Assembly: GCA_014549065.1 (NCBI GenBank)
Contig: JACDOX010000009.1
Coordinates: forward strand, 10,154,468-10,218,467
Length of the DNA stretch: 64,000 nt
Direction: 5' to 3'
Source of the DNA: Cardinalis cardinalis
Lineage: Eukaryota; Chordata; Aves; Passeriformes; Cardinalidae
The translations under genes and the position numbers were made by a program. The notes beneath the pieces are model-generated. The model was given only the letters and a program-made list of their open reading frames with translations. It did not search any database and had not been told where the DNA came from. Below, one piece after another: positions 36,301-49,026 of the stretch (positions are counted from its first letter, which is position 1; the number at the start of each line of letters is the position of its first letter).

Positions 36301-39300
36301 TTGATATTAAGGATTTCAATTAGTGCTCATCAATATTTGTAATAAAGGAACCTGGGAGAATCTCCTGTTGAACAGTCTCACACTTCAAACTTCTACTCTT
36401 TCCCTTTTTCCCCAGTAACCACATGTCCTGCTTGAAACATAAAGCTGCTAAATCTGATTCCATTGTTGTCACTACCTACAAAAAAGTTTCTAAACTAAAT
36501 TTTGTCCCACAACAGACCTAAATTAAGTACATCTATGTGCAAATGAATCAAATCACTACATGAACCCTGATTTTATGAATGCTATTCAAAGAAAAATACC
36601 TTTCCCTTCAAGTAGATAAATGCACATATTGTAGACGTATNATGCTGCATAGTGCAATATGAAGCATAAAACAATGACACACACACATGTAATATTGGAG
36701 GAGTATGGGCCTCTCAGGAAGGAGCAGTAAAGGGGGCTCAAGCAATGCCTCCCCTGCTCCTCTCAGAGGTTGCCACAGAGGAGTTCAGCTCACAGCAAGG
36801 CTCAGGTCGATGCTTTGCACCAGCACAGCAAGGCCCACTCTGTCAGTCTGCAATCTGGTTGTTCCTGTGGGCTCTGCAATGCCTAGGGAGAGCATCTGTA
36901 TAATCTTAATATCCAGGAAAAATCACAGTGCATAAGCTTGAATCATCAAAAAAAATGGGAACCAAGTTCCAAAATGTTTCACTTTTTGTTGGGTTTATGT
37001 TATTAAGTTGTTGTCCCTAATTATTTTTCTTATACTCTCTTTATTCTGAGGCTTCACAGGAATTTTGACAATATATTTGTTTACTTGAGACTTCAAGCCC
37101 TTTGCCTTTGCTCAGAGGAACAAAGNAAAGTCAGAAGTTTAACAATTTTACCCTTATCCTTGGTTGCTATCTTAACCAAATGAACCTTTTGAACTTGTCT
37201 TGAAGACAAGAAAACTTAAGGAGAGGAGGAAAGATAATCAAAAGTAAGCAGGATGCCTAAAAATTGTGTTTCTTATTTCTTAAAGCCAGCAGGACTGATC
37301 TTTTACACACAATGAAGCCTCAGTTCCCAGTACAGAGATGCTTTATAAAGACAAGTTTCAGCGTGGTGGTTGAAACACACCATATTCAGCTCACTCTTGA
37401 CCCACCTGCTGTGGTGAATAAAGTTATGAGAGAGGAACCACAGCCTATTTTTCAGCTTGTTATTTGCTGGTGAATATCCTAAAACACTTGTAGAGCTGTT
37501 GATTCTTTCGTGTTTTTTCAGATTATTATAAATCTTTTTGCTAACAGTACGACTCTCACTCTTTCTGCAGACCTCAAAACTTCTGGCCTCAGACATGCCG
37601 TGTGGCAGCAGGGTCCGAGGTAGCTGTACTAAGAATAAAACAACCTTTCCTAATTATTTCTAAAAGTGTTGCAACTGAATCTTATCCACTCTTTGCAGTT
37701 TGAAAGACAGTTAATACCAGGATCAGAATTTCAATCCAAATACAATGTATTATTTTATATAATTCTCCTGCGACTTTCCTGGTGTGTGTATATAAATATG
37801 TATATATAAATACCTGTTTAACTAGATTGCATCAGTAACCCCTAAATGATGTGAAAATTAAAGGCTTTTTACAAAAATGCTGGACTTTTTATGTACAAAT
37901 GTATATGACTTTTTGAAGAAAACAACATATCGATAGTATGGTGGCCTAACTTCAAAATCCATTGGCACTAAATTTACAGTCTTATACCTGTGACAAAACA
38001 TTTCACTCTTTCACATAGAGTGAAAGAATATTGCTCTGCTATCCCCTAGTTGCCAGCTAATTCTAAGAAATAGTTATTTAAGGTTCATGAACAAAATAAA
38101 ACAAACTTGGAAAAAAAAGAAAAATGTCTTTATGTGTTTTGCTTTATGTATATGGCGGAATTGCTGAAACATTTAAAAATATCTTGAAATAATCATAGGA
38201 GAATGTATCAGAGTTCTTCTGGCAATGGCCCAGAAATGTGAAACTATTGTCATCTTGACATTCACAACTGATAAACACACTATGCACACTAAATCAAAAT
38301 GGGTATAAAAGTGTGCCATGTGACAGGATAGCCTTTGCCAAATGGACTGACCTGCGATGAAAAAGTCAATCCTCTTCCTCTTTTTTTTTAACTGAAAAAA
38401 AATATAGCAGCAATAATATGGGTAAAAGCCTCAATAAAATCTGTCAGAATTGATTTTTAGTGACACATAATGTCTGGCAATTTAAAGCTTTATTTTGCCA
38501 ACTGTTTAATCTGTACTACAAGTTAAAGTGTTCCATATGCATAACTTCCCATTTCAGTGATGATCCTGTTTAAAGATTTGTTCCAGCAGCATTTATTTAA
38601 TGACCTTTATAAAGACTTCTCTCATTCTTCTGTGAGTTATATTTAAACTAGGGAATAATAAAATTAAAGTGCACAATGGGAAAAAAATCTCCATTACCCA
38701 CTACTTTTTTGTTCAAAACTGTAATTACTTCTTAGGCAACATTAATGAGGAAGCNTGGGAATATAGGCATTCCAATCTTAGAAAAAATAATAAACCAATG
38801 GTCATTATTTGCATCCTTTTAATGCCAAATCATACATTTTTTGTCACGTAATACCTATGAAGAAAACTCACATGCACTGTAATATGCACTGCTATGGCTC
38901 CCTTATTCTATTGATTTAAATATCTTTTTGCTTCTCCCTACTCAACAGGAAGTATGAGGTCATTGGTATAGCTGAAGCACGTCTTGATAGAGCACTATTC
39001 AAACCAGATATACACCATACTTTATATCATATTTTGAATTATTTATCTGTCATGGGAAATAACAGGAGAGGAAGGAGTTAGCTGGGAGTTTGAAAGGAAT
39101 GTGGCAAAATAATTAATGTGCAAGTCCAGCTGCACAAAATCAGATGTCAAGTCCTGGTNCAAAGAGTCAGAGTCAGTGATGGTGGTAAAGCTCTTGGTAA
39201 CACCAGGAGAGCAAAGAGGGTCATAAATCCAGGGAAAGGCTATCACATTCTGTAAACCAGGTACAGGTGAAACAGAGTACTAATTTCCAATGGACTGTGG

Positions 39301-39803
39301 AATATGGCTGCCTGAAACGTGTTTAAAACTGACACGTGCACACAACCCTGCCATTCAGAAACTTTCATCTATCTCTATAAAGTACTGAGGAAAAGGTTAA
39401 TCAAGAGTGCTGTATGGCTTAAGGAAATGCACAGAGTGGCTGGCTGACTTGATTCATGTGTCCCAGCGACAAAATTCTTTCCTGGAGATCCATAATGTAT
39501 GGGTTCTTAATTATCTGGTCTTCAGTGCATGTATGTGTGTATTTAAAAAATGGCCAATAAAATTTCAGCCAAGAAACACACTGTTCATTCCTTTCAGGTT
39601 TATTTTAAACCTATTGCACTTAGGTTTCAGCTAAATCAATTTTTCATGAATATCTACCCTAGCAGATTACACCTCAAACCAGTTCAGATCTCCAGAGAAT
39701 TAAAAAGAAAAAAAAATAAAATAAAAAGAAAAAAGATTTCTCAACAAGTAACACCCCAGGAAAAAGAAACAGGGTTTTTAATTGCTTTGTGCGCTCCATA
39801 ATT
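33301..39803. other. Non-coding stretch, no gene recognised
   Basis: Includes a 17-bp tandem duplication (GCATTTGAAACTCATTT, 34054-34087), a 9-bp-arm hairpin (TTTCACTCT/AGAGTGAAA, 38001-38025) and a GC-richer patch at 36700-36900. Frames of 60-115 codons at 33250-33775 overlap on both strands and look compositional. Confidence 0.6.
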
Positions 39804-39821
39804 GAAGGCAGGCACCTTCTT
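39804..39821. repeat. Small inverted-repeat motif, copy B
   Basis: GAAGGCAGGCACCTTCTT differs by one base deletion from the motif at 27512-27530 and is followed about 45 bp later by CCTAATTAATCC. Confidence 0.7.
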
Positions 39822-42442
39822 GAGGCACTCACTGCCAGGAGGAGTGTGACTCCACTTGGCCCTGCCTAATTAATCCTGTGATACAAACCTTCTGGCTTCA
39901 ATTTTCACATTTCTGTCTCTTTTTAGAGGTGATAATAAAACTAAAAATTTATGTTGGTTACTGTATGACTATAACGGTGCCAGCAGAACACAAATAAACC
40001 CATATGGATGAAAGAGACCTTGTCTTCCCATCCCTGGCTTCTCTGTTTTGTGCCGTGTACAGGGACACACTTTGTGCTAACAAGAAAAGGTAGAGAACGA
40101 TTCAGTAGCAGGAAGGAAGTACAGGTCAACTGATTCTTGTGATAGTCTGCCCTGCTCAGATGACTCACTGAAGCATATGTCTTATTTGTTTATTGACAAG
40201 ATCTCAAAATAGAAGTACACACTCTGGAAGCTCGGTTGAGCTGGCTACAAATCACAAAACTGCACAACAGCTCTTAATGAAAGACAAATTGTGCAGCTTA
40301 GCCTTTAAAAAGCAGTCAAGGCTGTTTGTGCAGATGCCTTCAATCTTAATAGCTTGCATACTGTGACCTGTGCACACTCCCTTACCAGTGCCTAATGAAA
40401 GTAATAGACCATCTTTATTTTCCATAGAATGTAAAGACACCACTATTATTATTATTATTACTAGCATTATGAGGCAAGGATTTAATTCTTGGACACTGAG
40501 AAATTGTATTTACANACACACAGACACATATGTAGCAGTTATGAAATACAGTAAGATAAATTATCTTTTTACTAAATTGTTTCTATTTTCATTGCACTAT
40601 ATAGAAGGTGTACTTAGACCTTACTGTATTGAAGTGGGAAGGGTTTACCTTGGCAAGTGAAGTAGAGAAATATTCTTCCAATAGAGCTGCTGCTTTCATT
40701 TAGATGTACATTGCAGGTTTCATTCTCTTCATCCTACTCCCAGGACCTAAAAATGTAGTTCTGTACATTCAAATTCCTTTATGCAGTTGAGCACAGTAGG
40801 ATTATATCATGGATCTGATCATTTTTGTTAAGAGATATGATGGAAGAAAAAGGGGATAAAAAGAAGAATTATCCTAATTTTGCTGCTGTTGTTTTTCTCA
40901 TTTCCTCATCTTGCAAAATGTCACATGTCTCTAGAGATATTGTTTAAAAATAGGTAATATATTTTAGGGTAACAAAATGCCTCAGCTTTGTGATGGTGTG
41001 CAAGCTGTATTCCACACAGAAGTTGGAAGGATTGGTGTGATTGGAAAATTAGGATAATTTTGCTGCCAAACTCTAGCAAATTGCTACTGAGCATCTACAA
41101 ACCTTTTTTTCTGGCTTCACACTTCAATGCGTTGTGACAAAATTTCTCTATGGATAGCAAAACCTCAGCCCTTTGCAACTCCTCAGAAATTTTAAGTGCG
41201 TTTTCCAAGAGGGGTTGATTTTAAATTTTTATCTGAATGTTTTGAACAATTCACCTTTGTTTCTGTAAACCCTGATTTTGGAAAAGGCATTGCTATTACA
41301 GCTGAAATTTTTACCCACAAACAGAATACCAAGAACAGAAAGCTCAATTGAAACACTTGGAACAAATGCTAAAAGAAACATATAGCACCAAGCACAAAGC
41401 ACCTGTGGCATGGCTCAGTGTTGAATATCAGGCCATGCAGAATAGCTTAAGTGGGAGAGGTTTAGAAATGGAAAAAGAGACAATTACCCCACAATCAGTG
41501 CTTTCACTGGGCAGGTCTTCCTAGGGAACAATTGCTGCCCCACCAGTATATTTTGGACAAGGAATACAGTTTGTTTTAGCAAATGTTTAAGGAGCAGAAA
41601 TGCACAGATACATAGATACACAGATAACTAGCTAGAGTTTTGTGGGGGCAGGATGGTGGGGAGAATCCTGTGTCAGTAAAAATACACACAAAAAGAGATG
41701 AAAAAATTCTTATCACATAAATACAGGATGTTCCAGAGAAAAGAACCTGTATTTATTAATCATTTAATGTAAGTGTATTTTAAGAGACTCCAGATTATTT
41801 AATCTCTTTTTNAATAATGTATCTGAAGAAAATATAAAGCATTCTATCAAATTCTCAAGCAATTTTTTACATAATTGGTTATTGAGCTGCATTGTAGCAG
41901 TCAGACCAGGTCATCTCACCTGTCTTGAGCTTCCTTTTGTNGTAGAAGTGTTTCATTTTAATTGACAGTAATTCTGTGTAAAAATGTGTGTGCCATCTGA
42001 CTGTCCTGAACTCAGACTATTTAAGGCAAGCTTCATTTCTAGAGCGCAGCAGCAAATGCAGATTGTAGGGCAGAGTCTGCCCTTTGTTCAGTTCTGGAGA
42101 TGGCAGGATGAGGCTACTTTCTCAGAATGGAGACTGCTGCTTTGTCTGCAAGAATGCCTTTCACAGCCTTCTCAAGAGTAATGCAAATATTTTGTAGTAT
42201 TTTGTAGTTTACCACAAATAATTCCACAGGGAATTGGGTTAAACCTGGTTCACTGTAGTGTTTAGTCTTCAACAATTTGTCTAAATTGTTCTTTTGCTGG
42301 AAAACCTGGGGATTTCTTTTTAAACCTAAAATTAAATCTCCATCTCCCATGAGGAATTGTACTATTTCTAAAAAAAAATGTATATATTTCATTTTAAAAT
42401 ATTTTTCAACTAATTCCATTTCCATGCTCTGTAATTTCACAG
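39822..42442. other. Non-coding stretch, no gene recognised
   Basis: Holds an (ATT)n run at 40444-40460. A minus-strand splice-like pair at 41920-41973 (54 nt, one frame open) has only a moderate acceptor. A 108-codon minus frame at 42114-42440 has no recognisable motif. Confidence 0.55.
40444..40460. repeat. (ATT)n microsatellite
   Basis: Pure ATT run of about six units. Confidence 0.9.
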
Positions 42443-42532
42443 GGATGTGAGATTTTNTCTGACCCTGATCAATAGCAAATTTGTTACCATGAGCCTGTGG
42501 GATAAATTTTCAGTCTTCACAGAGTATATCAG
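42443..42532 (+). other. Candidate coding exon, 90 nt, phase-symmetric
   Basis: It is preceded by a pyrimidine-rich acceptor (CATGCTCTGTAATTTCACAG) and followed by ATCAG|GTAAGT, a consensus donor. A second GTAAGT lies 22 nt downstream (42555). Over 90 nt one frame is open for 29 codons, using one leading and two trailing bases, so the exon keeps frame. The peptide includes LINSKFVTMSLWDKF. The pattern of a strand, then V-T-x-S-L-W and an aromatic-rich turn is loosely like the strand-4/5 region of RPA-type OB folds, but that likeness is by eye and weak. The other two frames are interrupted or unnatural. No adjoining exon of the same gene was recognised. This is the most exon-like segment in the window, though not proven. 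Confidence 0.3.
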
Positions 42533-43080
42533 GTAAGTCCTCTCCTATCTCTCAGTAAGTTCTGCTGTGGGTAGACCCCACATCATTACACGAGGGGTTA
42601 AAGACGAGCAAGCAGTGGCTTTGCAGGCACTACAGGGAAGCCCAGCAGCTCAGAAGCAGCAGGAAAATGGGTCAATTAATCTAGGAAGGCAATCAGATCC
42701 TCCTGAAAAAAAAGTCCTATTGGTAGAAGTGCTGTCAGCTAAAGACTAACAATGTCTTCAGTTATGTTGATATGAATGTGTGAGAGGAAGAGGCAAAAGA
42801 ATGATAAAGTGCATTTAGCATAGTCTTTTTGTCCAGGATTTTGAAGCCATCCTCTCTGACCTGGATTATGGGATATATTTGAAATATTTCTACTACCACT
42901 CTTTAAATGACTGGACTCTATGTAAAATTGTATTACAGGGCTTACATGTCCTGAAATTCCTGTAATTCCAATTCCACTTCTGTTAAGAAGTCTCACAAAA
43001 TCTTTCCTTTTATGTCATTTAGCAAGATGCCTAATCAGAGNCAGAGGGCGAAGAAANGGATCATTGTAAAANAAAAANAA

Positions 43081-43195
43081 NANANNTNNAANANNGNNNN
43101 NNNNNNNNNNNNNNNNNNNNNNNNNNNNNNNNNNNNNNNNNNNNNNNNNNNNNNNNNNNNNNNNNTNNNNTNNANANANNTNTTNNANANNNTNA
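43081..43195. other. Assembly gap with ragged, low-quality edges
   Basis: A 69-base run of N (43097-43165) is flanked on both sides by alternating N and called bases, nearly all A or T. This suggests reads of low quality over an AT-rich simple sequence. The true length is unknown. Confidence 0.95.
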
Positions 43196-43200
43196 NATAC

Positions 43201-45460
43201 NTACAGTTAAATGTCTGACAAAACTGTCATTGTAAACAGTCAAGAAAACTATATTATTTCATATNAATAAAATCAAATCAGGGAAACTTTTGAAGAAAAA
43301 ACTACACTCAAAATTCTGGAGACATAGTAACTCATAGCAAAATGTATTACAAAGTAATGTAAATAACATAGGATAAAATACAATGAATCTGGGAAATCAG
43401 AGCAGAGGTTAAACTTTAATGTAATCNCATTACAATAAAATATGAAATCATACTGATTATCTCAGCCCTGTTGATGTTGCTATGCTGTGACACAAATGTA
43501 GTAAATACGATTATAACAAAACCATTTATGGTTTTTGTTCTCTTAGAGGATTGNAAAAAACCAAAATGACTATCTACTCACTTTGCTCCCTTCCTATTCC
43601 CAAAAATGCTGGCAAGGTTGATACAGTTCTGGGCAGGTTGAACATATGCAGATTATAAAATATTGCAGGGATCCACAGATGTGTTCTGAATTATGGTCCA
43701 AATTGTGACCCAGTTTGCATGGCTACGCAGGATAGGAGGGAGAACAAAGAAATAAAACTCTTCTTTATTGCTAATACCCAGGGGAGCTGTAAGAGGTGAA
43801 TAAAAAGAATAACCACAATAGGGAATCTTGCACTGTATGACCTAGTTGCACCAGCATGTAAGAGCTCAGGCACTGAAAGGGAAAGCCAGGAGACTCATTG
43901 TCTCTTTGAGCCACAATTTGCCTCTTCGTTTACTTAAAGGCAATGCAAAAATANGCTTGGCTTTAATTATTTCTGTGAAAAGTGGTTGATTTCAGTGTAG
44001 TATTGGTGTTTCTTTGAACAACCAAGTTAATAGGATTGTGTTATCCCTCATATGATGTTATCCCCGTATGATTCTTTTGGTTGTGTCATGCCTTCAACAA
44101 TTAAGCCAAATACATATAGCTCATTCCCTTTCATGCAGCAGTCAGAGATTGGATCCATTTCCTGCCATGTCTTTTATTGCAAACAGTTCAAGCTTCAGTA
44201 GTCTTAGCTTTGCAGAGGAACAAATTACTTCCATCACTGTGAAATGTGATGAAGATACCTCAAGCTAAAATGCAGACNTGTGAGCACACTATGTACCAGA
44301 TTATGTATAGAACAAATTATAGAAGCAATCAACAACAACAAAAAAAAACTAGTTTTAATCTACTTCATAAAGGAAGAAGAGCATTCTTGAGGTATGTAAT
44401 ACAGTCCTTTCTTTAAAGCAGAGCACTTAGCTAAAATTTGGTGCCTCAGAGTCNAAGATGGTGATAAAGCAATTTTAGCCAATCCTTAATCATAGTAGTA
44501 ATCCAACCCAGGTCATTTAGATCATTAAGTTCTTAATCTTATTACTTTACTTTTTCTCATGTCCAGGTTCCCTGTGTTCTTCTGACAATATTTTTCTTCT
44601 CTCAGGGAGGGAAACAGAGTCTCTGTATGTATGCAGAGCCTTAATCATGAGATACCAAATGAAAAATAACTGTCTCTACTATTGAAGTTCCTAAGGGATG
44701 TTAGGAGGATTTTCTTTTTTGGACTGTGGAAGGTTTCTTTGGGTTTGGCTGGAAACTACCTTTGTTTCAGCTGTCCTTTAAGGGCCATANCTGTCTCCTA
44801 GAAGTGGACAGATGCTACTAGTGGTGAGACCCACCAATTTTCTTTATGTTTAATGTACCATCTAACAGTATACAGAATGTTTTAAAAATATTTAAATAAG
44901 TTAATTAAATTCCAAAACCATTGGTTGTTAGTACTTTTGCATCATCCTCCACCCACCGNATCCTCCACCCACTGTTTTATTTTTTCATATAATCAATAAT
45001 GNCATCATGTGTTAGCATTAATGCCTTTCATCTGAACTCCCACTAATGACAGCTTTTAAATCTNCCCTGGATTCAGTGGGATTTTACANGCCTCAGTGTT
45101 GGTGGAAACAGCACCCCACAATGTATGCAGNCTGATGCTCTAGAAGGCTTTCTGATATGATATTCTTGTGTTGTGATTACTGCAGAGGTTGTGCAAATCC
45201 TGTTGGGACTTCTAAATGAACTGTAAGGAACACTATAAAAAAATAATGTAGTGACTTTCATAAAATCACCATATTCCTTAGGCAAACCACTAAGTCACTC
45301 AAAGCAGAAAATATCTGATCTGCATCTAAACTTTAGCTGTGTTTCTGAGTTTCTGGTTAGAAAGCATATTAATGCCCTGCAACTTGCACTGGGCTCACTT
45401 TAAAATTTATATTAAGTAGATTGTTACATTATGGTAATGTACTAAATTACCTAAAGCAAA
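43201..45460. other. Non-coding stretch, no gene recognised
   Basis: Contains a 16-bp unit repeated twice (ATCCTCCACCCAC core, 44944-44975). Otherwise it is unique and stop-dense. Confidence 0.6.
44944..44975. repeat. 16-bp tandem duplication
   Basis: ATCCTCCACCCACCGN is followed by ATCCTCCACCCACTGT. Confidence 0.85.
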
Positions 45461-45519
45461 GTAATACAATGATTAACTGACCATAAACATTGGTTTATGG
45501 TCAGTTTATAAAGTATTAC
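45461..45519. repeat. Hairpin with 14-bp perfect inner stem
   Basis: AACTGACCATAAAC (45475-45488) pairs perfectly with GTTTATGGTCAGTT (45493-45506) around ATTG. After a 6-7-nt internal loop, GTAATAC (45461-45467) pairs with GTATTAC (45513-45519). A separate small dyad, TACATTA/TAATGTA, lies at 45425-45441. It could be a relic of a palindromic transposon or a structured RNA. The 4-nt loop argues against a microRNA precursor. Confidence 0.85.
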
Positions 45520-45997
45520 AAAGATTAACATTATGCATTTTCATATCAGAAGAAAATTGCAGGATGAAATATCTCTGGATGGACTTGATGCTATTAAGAA
45601 TAATAAAACAGTGGTATAACTCACAACAGTCTCAAGTTACAGCTTGCAACTAAACTTTGGTTTAAATCATCTTTGAAAACAGCAGAGATAGCCATCGTTT
45701 TAAAAAATGCCCAAAGCTTTCCAAGCATAGAATAATGGTTTCCAGTATATGTTTTCTAATATATAATGTATTACATTTTTTTGCCTCTTTGTTATTCAGC
45801 ATATCATGTCAGATTCTGACCTGGCATAGCTGCTCTGATACCAGAAGCATTTTACCACCTTAGCCAAGACAAAAAGGGATCTCTTTTTATCCGACTGTAA
45901 TATTTGTCCTAAAAAGCTAGAAACAAAGTTCAATGCTTTTGGAGTTAAATTAATTTAATCATGCATAGGTAAAAGTGCTGTTCACCTGTTGTTCCAG

Positions 45998-46072
45998 GGT
46001 TTCATCTGGTGNGTCTGTGAGTTTAACCCTAGCAGCCCTGAGGGCTGTGGCAGACAGCACCCTGTGAGGAAG
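45998..46072 (+). other. Candidate exon, 75 nt, phase 0
   Basis: Preceded by TTCACCTGTTGTTCCAG and followed by GGAAG|GTGAGC. One frame is open for all 25 codons and contains VCEFNPSSPEGCGRQHPVRK. The peptide is not recognised. The segment lies in a GC-richer patch that leads into a CR1 copy, so it may be repeat-derived or compositional. Confidence 0.15.
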
Positions 46073-46154
46073 GTGAGCTCCCTGCAGAGAGGAAGGCTCA
46101 GTGCTGGCAGCTGCAGGAACCAGAGCACAGTCAGCAGCCCCAGGGAGGTGTCTA

Positions 46155-46660
46155 TACCCCCCTGGTCAATCCTCATGCAGCTTTATCCATAGTCCAGCTT
46201 TGGGCTGAGTGATGCAAAAGAGATACTTAGAAACTGCAGAGTCCAGAGGAGGGAAACCATGATTCGGAGGGGGCTGGAGTGCTTGACNTGCACCTAAAAG
46301 CTGAGGAAACTGAGGGTCTGGAGGCTGAGAGGGTATCTGTCTGCCTCGAGGGGAGTCACAGAAAATGCAAACAGATGCTTCACATGGGTGCACAGTGAAA
46401 GAAGTCACAGTCACAATTAATAGAAAGAAAATTACAATAGGAATTAAGGACAAAATGCAGGAAGGGAACTGAAAAGCTCTGGAACAGGTTGTTCAAGAAC
46501 TGTGGGAAACTGTCCTTGGAGATTTTTCAAAACTTGGTTGGACAGGTCCCTGGGTGACATGATCCAGTTTGAGATTAACCCTGATCCAAGCAGAAGGCTG
46601 GACCAGATGGCCTCCAAAATCTCCCTATAACCTAAATTTTTAGATGATCCTATGATTCTC
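46155..46660 (+). mobile_element. CR1 LINE fragment (3' end, sense)
   Basis: Sense CR1 3' region. Diagnostic stretches in order are TAGTCCAGCTTTGGGCTGAG (about 46190), GCAGAGTCCAGAGGAGGGAA (about 46237), GGCTGGAGTGC, TGAGGAAACTGAGGGTCTGG (about 46302), GCTCTGGAACAGGTTGTTCA (about 46475), CCTTGGAGATTTTTCAAAA, GGCTGGACCAGATGGCCTCC and a terminal GATCCTATGATTCTC. The order follows the canonical element, and numerous small deletions show it is inactive. The copy is 5'-truncated. Confidence 0.88.
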
Positions 46661-48985
46661 CTTCTGTGTTCCTTCAGCCTTAAAAAATGCCCTTGGCTAC
46701 TACTGCATTAAGATTTCGATATTCTAAAAGTTAAAACCAAAATTAATATTCATTTTACTCCAACATAATGAAACTTAATTTGTAAAGAATCTTTTGAAAT
46801 TCAGAAAACTTAAATTAAAGTCTGCTTTCTTCCTTTTCAGGAACTTCAGGAATCTGATAAGCTCAAATGAACTCAGAACACTTTTTCAGGTTTTTCTGTG
46901 CAATTATGAGGTCTAGAAATATGCTTAGTTTTTAAAGAAAATATAAGAAATACCGGATCAGGAACTCTCAGAAAATAATCAGTTACCACAATGCACGATT
47001 TGCTAGAATTGGTAAATGAAATTTTTTATATCTATGTGGATCNGTTCCCTGATGTAATGTTCCCTGTATGTGAAGCAACATGACAGAATGGATGTTAAAA
47101 AAATAAAAAGAAGGCAGAACTGCCACTCATAATGATACATTTAGGTGGTTTCAATATTTTCTGAAATTTTAGCCTAAAATAATTCAGGGAAATTTGCTTC
47201 TGAAAGGGCTTATTTTCCTCCATCACTACTTATACAAATACAGTTAAGGTTATAAGGATGCTAAGGGCTACAGTGCTAAAATTGGTTGTAGAGAACCAAA
47301 GGACACTTAAAATACTGGAAAATTTCTCATAGACTGAAATCTTGAGAGAGAACCAATATTTTTGTTTACTCCACACAAATTATTAACATGGTAGCTGAAA
47401 GACATATTGAAGACGCTGCACTTTTTATTACAGTTGATTCCTAAACATCAAAATATTATACTATATTTATATACACACTTGAAAATAGCATATGTGTTAT
47501 TTATTCATTATGGAATAACACATGAAAAGCATTACCTGGTAACAGCTGTAAAAAAAAAATAATTTAAAAATCCAAAATACTGCCTTCACTAGTTTTGTCT
47601 GGCAGCATTCCTGTCTCTTTCCACTCATACTGGCACTTTCAGGAAGGAATGCAAGATATCCTCAGCCACTGGGGCATTTTATTATTCTTACCCAAATTTT
47701 TTTCTACAAAAATGGTTTGCCCCAGAGGCACTTCAAAGTGCTCATTCTCCAATGCAAGCAACAGCATTCTCCAGCTCCTCTTAAGAAGACACTACTTTCC
47801 AGACCATCTCTATCAAACACTTTCTTGATATGCAATCATTAAAATAACTAGAACAGGAATTTTTATGATCTAATTTGGCTCATTTTGTATTTCATACTGG
47901 ATGACTAAATTATCTGGTAAAATGCGCCTAAAATAGTTAATGCAAGGCTGCACACAGTGCAAGTACAAAAACAGGACAGCAGTAAATAGAGACCAGAATT
48001 CACAGAGAATATAAGATAAGAACACCTGGTTTTAAGGTGTAAGAACAATGAAATTGATGAGAAAGCTGTCAGCAGCACAGCAGACAGCTGTGGGCACAAG
48101 CACCAAAAGTGGCGAAGAGGTGCCATTAAAAATGGGGACTTAGAAATTTGTATCCCAATTTAAAGTTGGCACAAGAGAAACTAAGAAGGAATATGACAAG
48201 GAAGGCTCTGTTTGAGAGAATAAAAAAGGCATCAAGAAGATACTTCCATCCATCAGTGTCTCTGTCCTAATACATGAGAGTAGATCTTGCCAAGGGTGAG
48301 TGCAAAGTATGAGAAGATGCAGGTGGAGTTATTGACTTTCAGGTGAGAAGTTATAAAATCTTGTTACTATGATGACTATTTCCCAACAGTTCAGACTATA
48401 TTTCTTTGTTCTCATCTAGGAAAAATTTACCCCACTTCCAACTACCTCATCTATAGGCATGAGTGGGTGTCTGAAGGGCTGCACTCATCACATTTCCTTT
48501 CAGCTGAGTGGGACAGATTCCCACGGCGCTCAAAAAAAAGTTAGGCACAGATACCGCACTAGCACCACAGAAATCAATCCAGGAATAGCAAAATTTTCTG
48601 ACTCTGGAAGGGATTCAAACTGAAATTATTCTAACAGTTGATAAGATAGATATCTGAGGCCCCTGAGTACAGTAGAGTCACTGTGAAGGTTTACATTTCA
48701 GCCTCCTGGATACGTCCTATCTTTTAGCCCTACCTAAAAGACTTAAATATGTCCAGAAAGTTATTTTATTGCAAAAATTAATGTCATCACAAGTTTTTGA
48801 GAACTACTGCTTTTAAACTGCTCTTTAAACGGCTAAAGATGGAACCGAGATTTTTACCCAAAGAAAACAATGGTTTATGAATGTCTTACCTACAAAGCAT
48901 GGTAACGTGTCTCCTCTTGTTATGCTGCCATGAACATGGACTCCTGATATCTCTCTGCATTTTTAACACAGCTCATGATTTATCA
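46661..48985. other. Non-coding stretch, no gene recognised
   Basis: A clean acceptor-like TTTCTTCCTTTTCAG at about 46840 is followed only by a weak donor. No other signal was recognised. Confidence 0.6.
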
Positions 48986-49026
48986 GTTTAGTTTAGTTTA
49001 GTTTAGTTTAGTTTAGTTTAGTTTAG
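48986..49026. repeat. (GTTTA)8 microsatellite
   Basis: Eight uninterrupted GTTTA pentamers. This is a pure array and so a likely length-polymorphic site. Confidence 0.95.

Noticed and set aside
45475..45506. microRNA precursor
   Set aside because: The 4-nt loop and 14-bp continuous stem do not fit a Drosha/Dicer substrate.
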